The notes beneath the pieces are model-generated. The model made no database searches and was not told the DNA's origin. It saw nothing but the letters and a program-made list of their open reading frames with translations. A stretch of 51,430 nt of DNA from Actinomycetota bacterium (GTDB lineage Bacteria; Actinomycetota; Geothermincolia; Geothermincolales; RBG-13-55-18), in the NCBI GenBank assembly GCA_028697145.1, contig JAQVFR010000024.1, forward strand, positions 1 through 51,430. The letters run 5' to 3'. Position numbers and translations under genes: made by a program. This document shows, in pieces, positions 51,142 through 51,430 of the stretch (positions are counted from its first letter, which is position 1; each line of letters begins with the position of its first letter).

Positions 51142-51430
51142 CTACAAGCGGGCCCCGCAGGCCCCGTTTTTCATGTCAATGTCGTCGTCGTACGCCGTGC
51201 CGTCCCTCCACATGGCCCACATGATGGCCAGTATCTTGCGCTGGACATTGAGGCGGGCGTGATCCTCCTTGCCGGTGACCGCCAGCGACCGCGCATAGGC
51301 TCTCTTTATGAGGTTATCTTCGCGGGTTCTCATGGCGGCCCGGAAGGCTTTGTTCGAGATGTCTTTGAGGGCCCCGTTCCCCGAGGGGTCCAGGTGCTGC
51401 CGGCGCAGGCTCCTCCCCCCGGTCTCTGAC
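51142..51430 (-). CDS. IS110-family transposase, C-terminal part (5' beyond window)
   Basis: About 95 residues are visible, open at the right edge. They read SETGGRSLRRQHLDPSGNGA, then KDISNKAFRAAMRTREDN and RKILAIMWAMWRDGTAYDDD before the stop. This is the usual end of IS110/IS116/IS902-type transposases (Transposase_20 domain: Ser-Gly-Gly stretch, basic patch, then a helix with a Lys-hydrophobic run). These enzymes recombine DNA with a bridge RNA. Whether the N-terminal DEDD part is intact cannot be seen. Confidence 0.75.
   Translation of the reverse strand, partial: SETGGRSLRRQHLDPSGNGALKDISNKAFRAAMRTREDNLIKRAYARSLAVTGKEDHARLNVQRKILAIMWAMWRDGTAYDDDIDMKNGACGARL

Overview
The window looks like a chromosomal segment of a high-GC, anaerobic bacterium, most likely a deep-branching member of the Actinomycetota. 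This is inferred from the high G+C, frequent GTG and TTG starts, head-to-tail overlapping stop/start codons, and a large secreted protein placed directly before murJ as in mycobacteria. It also rests on a secretin-less Tad pilus locus. No rRNA gene is present, so the placement is only an inference.

Layout. At 1-1263 (minus strand, running off the left edge) lies a membrane-anchored protein built of about sixteen 23-residue tandem repeats, with a hairpin-rich leader upstream. At 1872-4860 two paralogous lipoproteins bracket a beta-propeller protein. At 5108-9997 is a compact Tad/Flp pilus operon (tadZ, tadA, tadB, tadC, flp, prepilin peptidase), followed by priA, which may be leaderless. At 12812-19558 come a tiny KGG protein, a YbaK-type deacylase, a TauE permease, and a GNAT / DUF6049-like / murJ run. 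At 19555-24222 (minus) are mostly uncharacterised membrane, PLP, ferredoxin and Nudix genes. At 24662-31350 is an acyl-CoA metabolism block (acyl-CoA ligase, 4-hydroxybutyryl-CoA dehydratase-like enzyme, metallo-hydrolase, CoA-transferase) with a fused MerR-TetR regulator. Most of this block is less G+C-rich than its surroundings. A tRNA-Pro(CGG) sits inside it.

At 32265-37587 is a complete selenocysteine module: selD (itself containing an in-frame UGA, Sec16), a YedF-like protein, selA, selB and tRNA-Sec. At 37655-41317 are apbE and a P-type ATPase. This segment, together with tRNA-Sec, is bracketed by two inverted copies of an 85-bp palindromic element. At 41562-50619 (minus) genes are ordered tatA, tatC, fdhE, fdhA, fdhB, rnfC, rnfD. 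The fdhA frame is interrupted by a UGA at codon 191 followed by a bacterial SECIS hairpin, so it is a selenoprotein formate dehydrogenase with a Tat signal. The window ends in the C-terminal part of an IS110-family transposase and a structured non-coding region.

How it fits together. The selenium genes make the Sec-tRNA needed by FdhA (and by SelD). FdhE and TatAC mature and export FdhA. No cytochrome b subunit gene accompanies fdhAB; RnfC and RnfD follow directly, and ApbE, which flavinylates RnfD-type proteins, is close by. The best candidate for an undescribed system is therefore an exported formate dehydrogenase coupled to an RnfCD-type membrane module. The 23-residue-repeat protein is the best candidate for an undescribed protein family.
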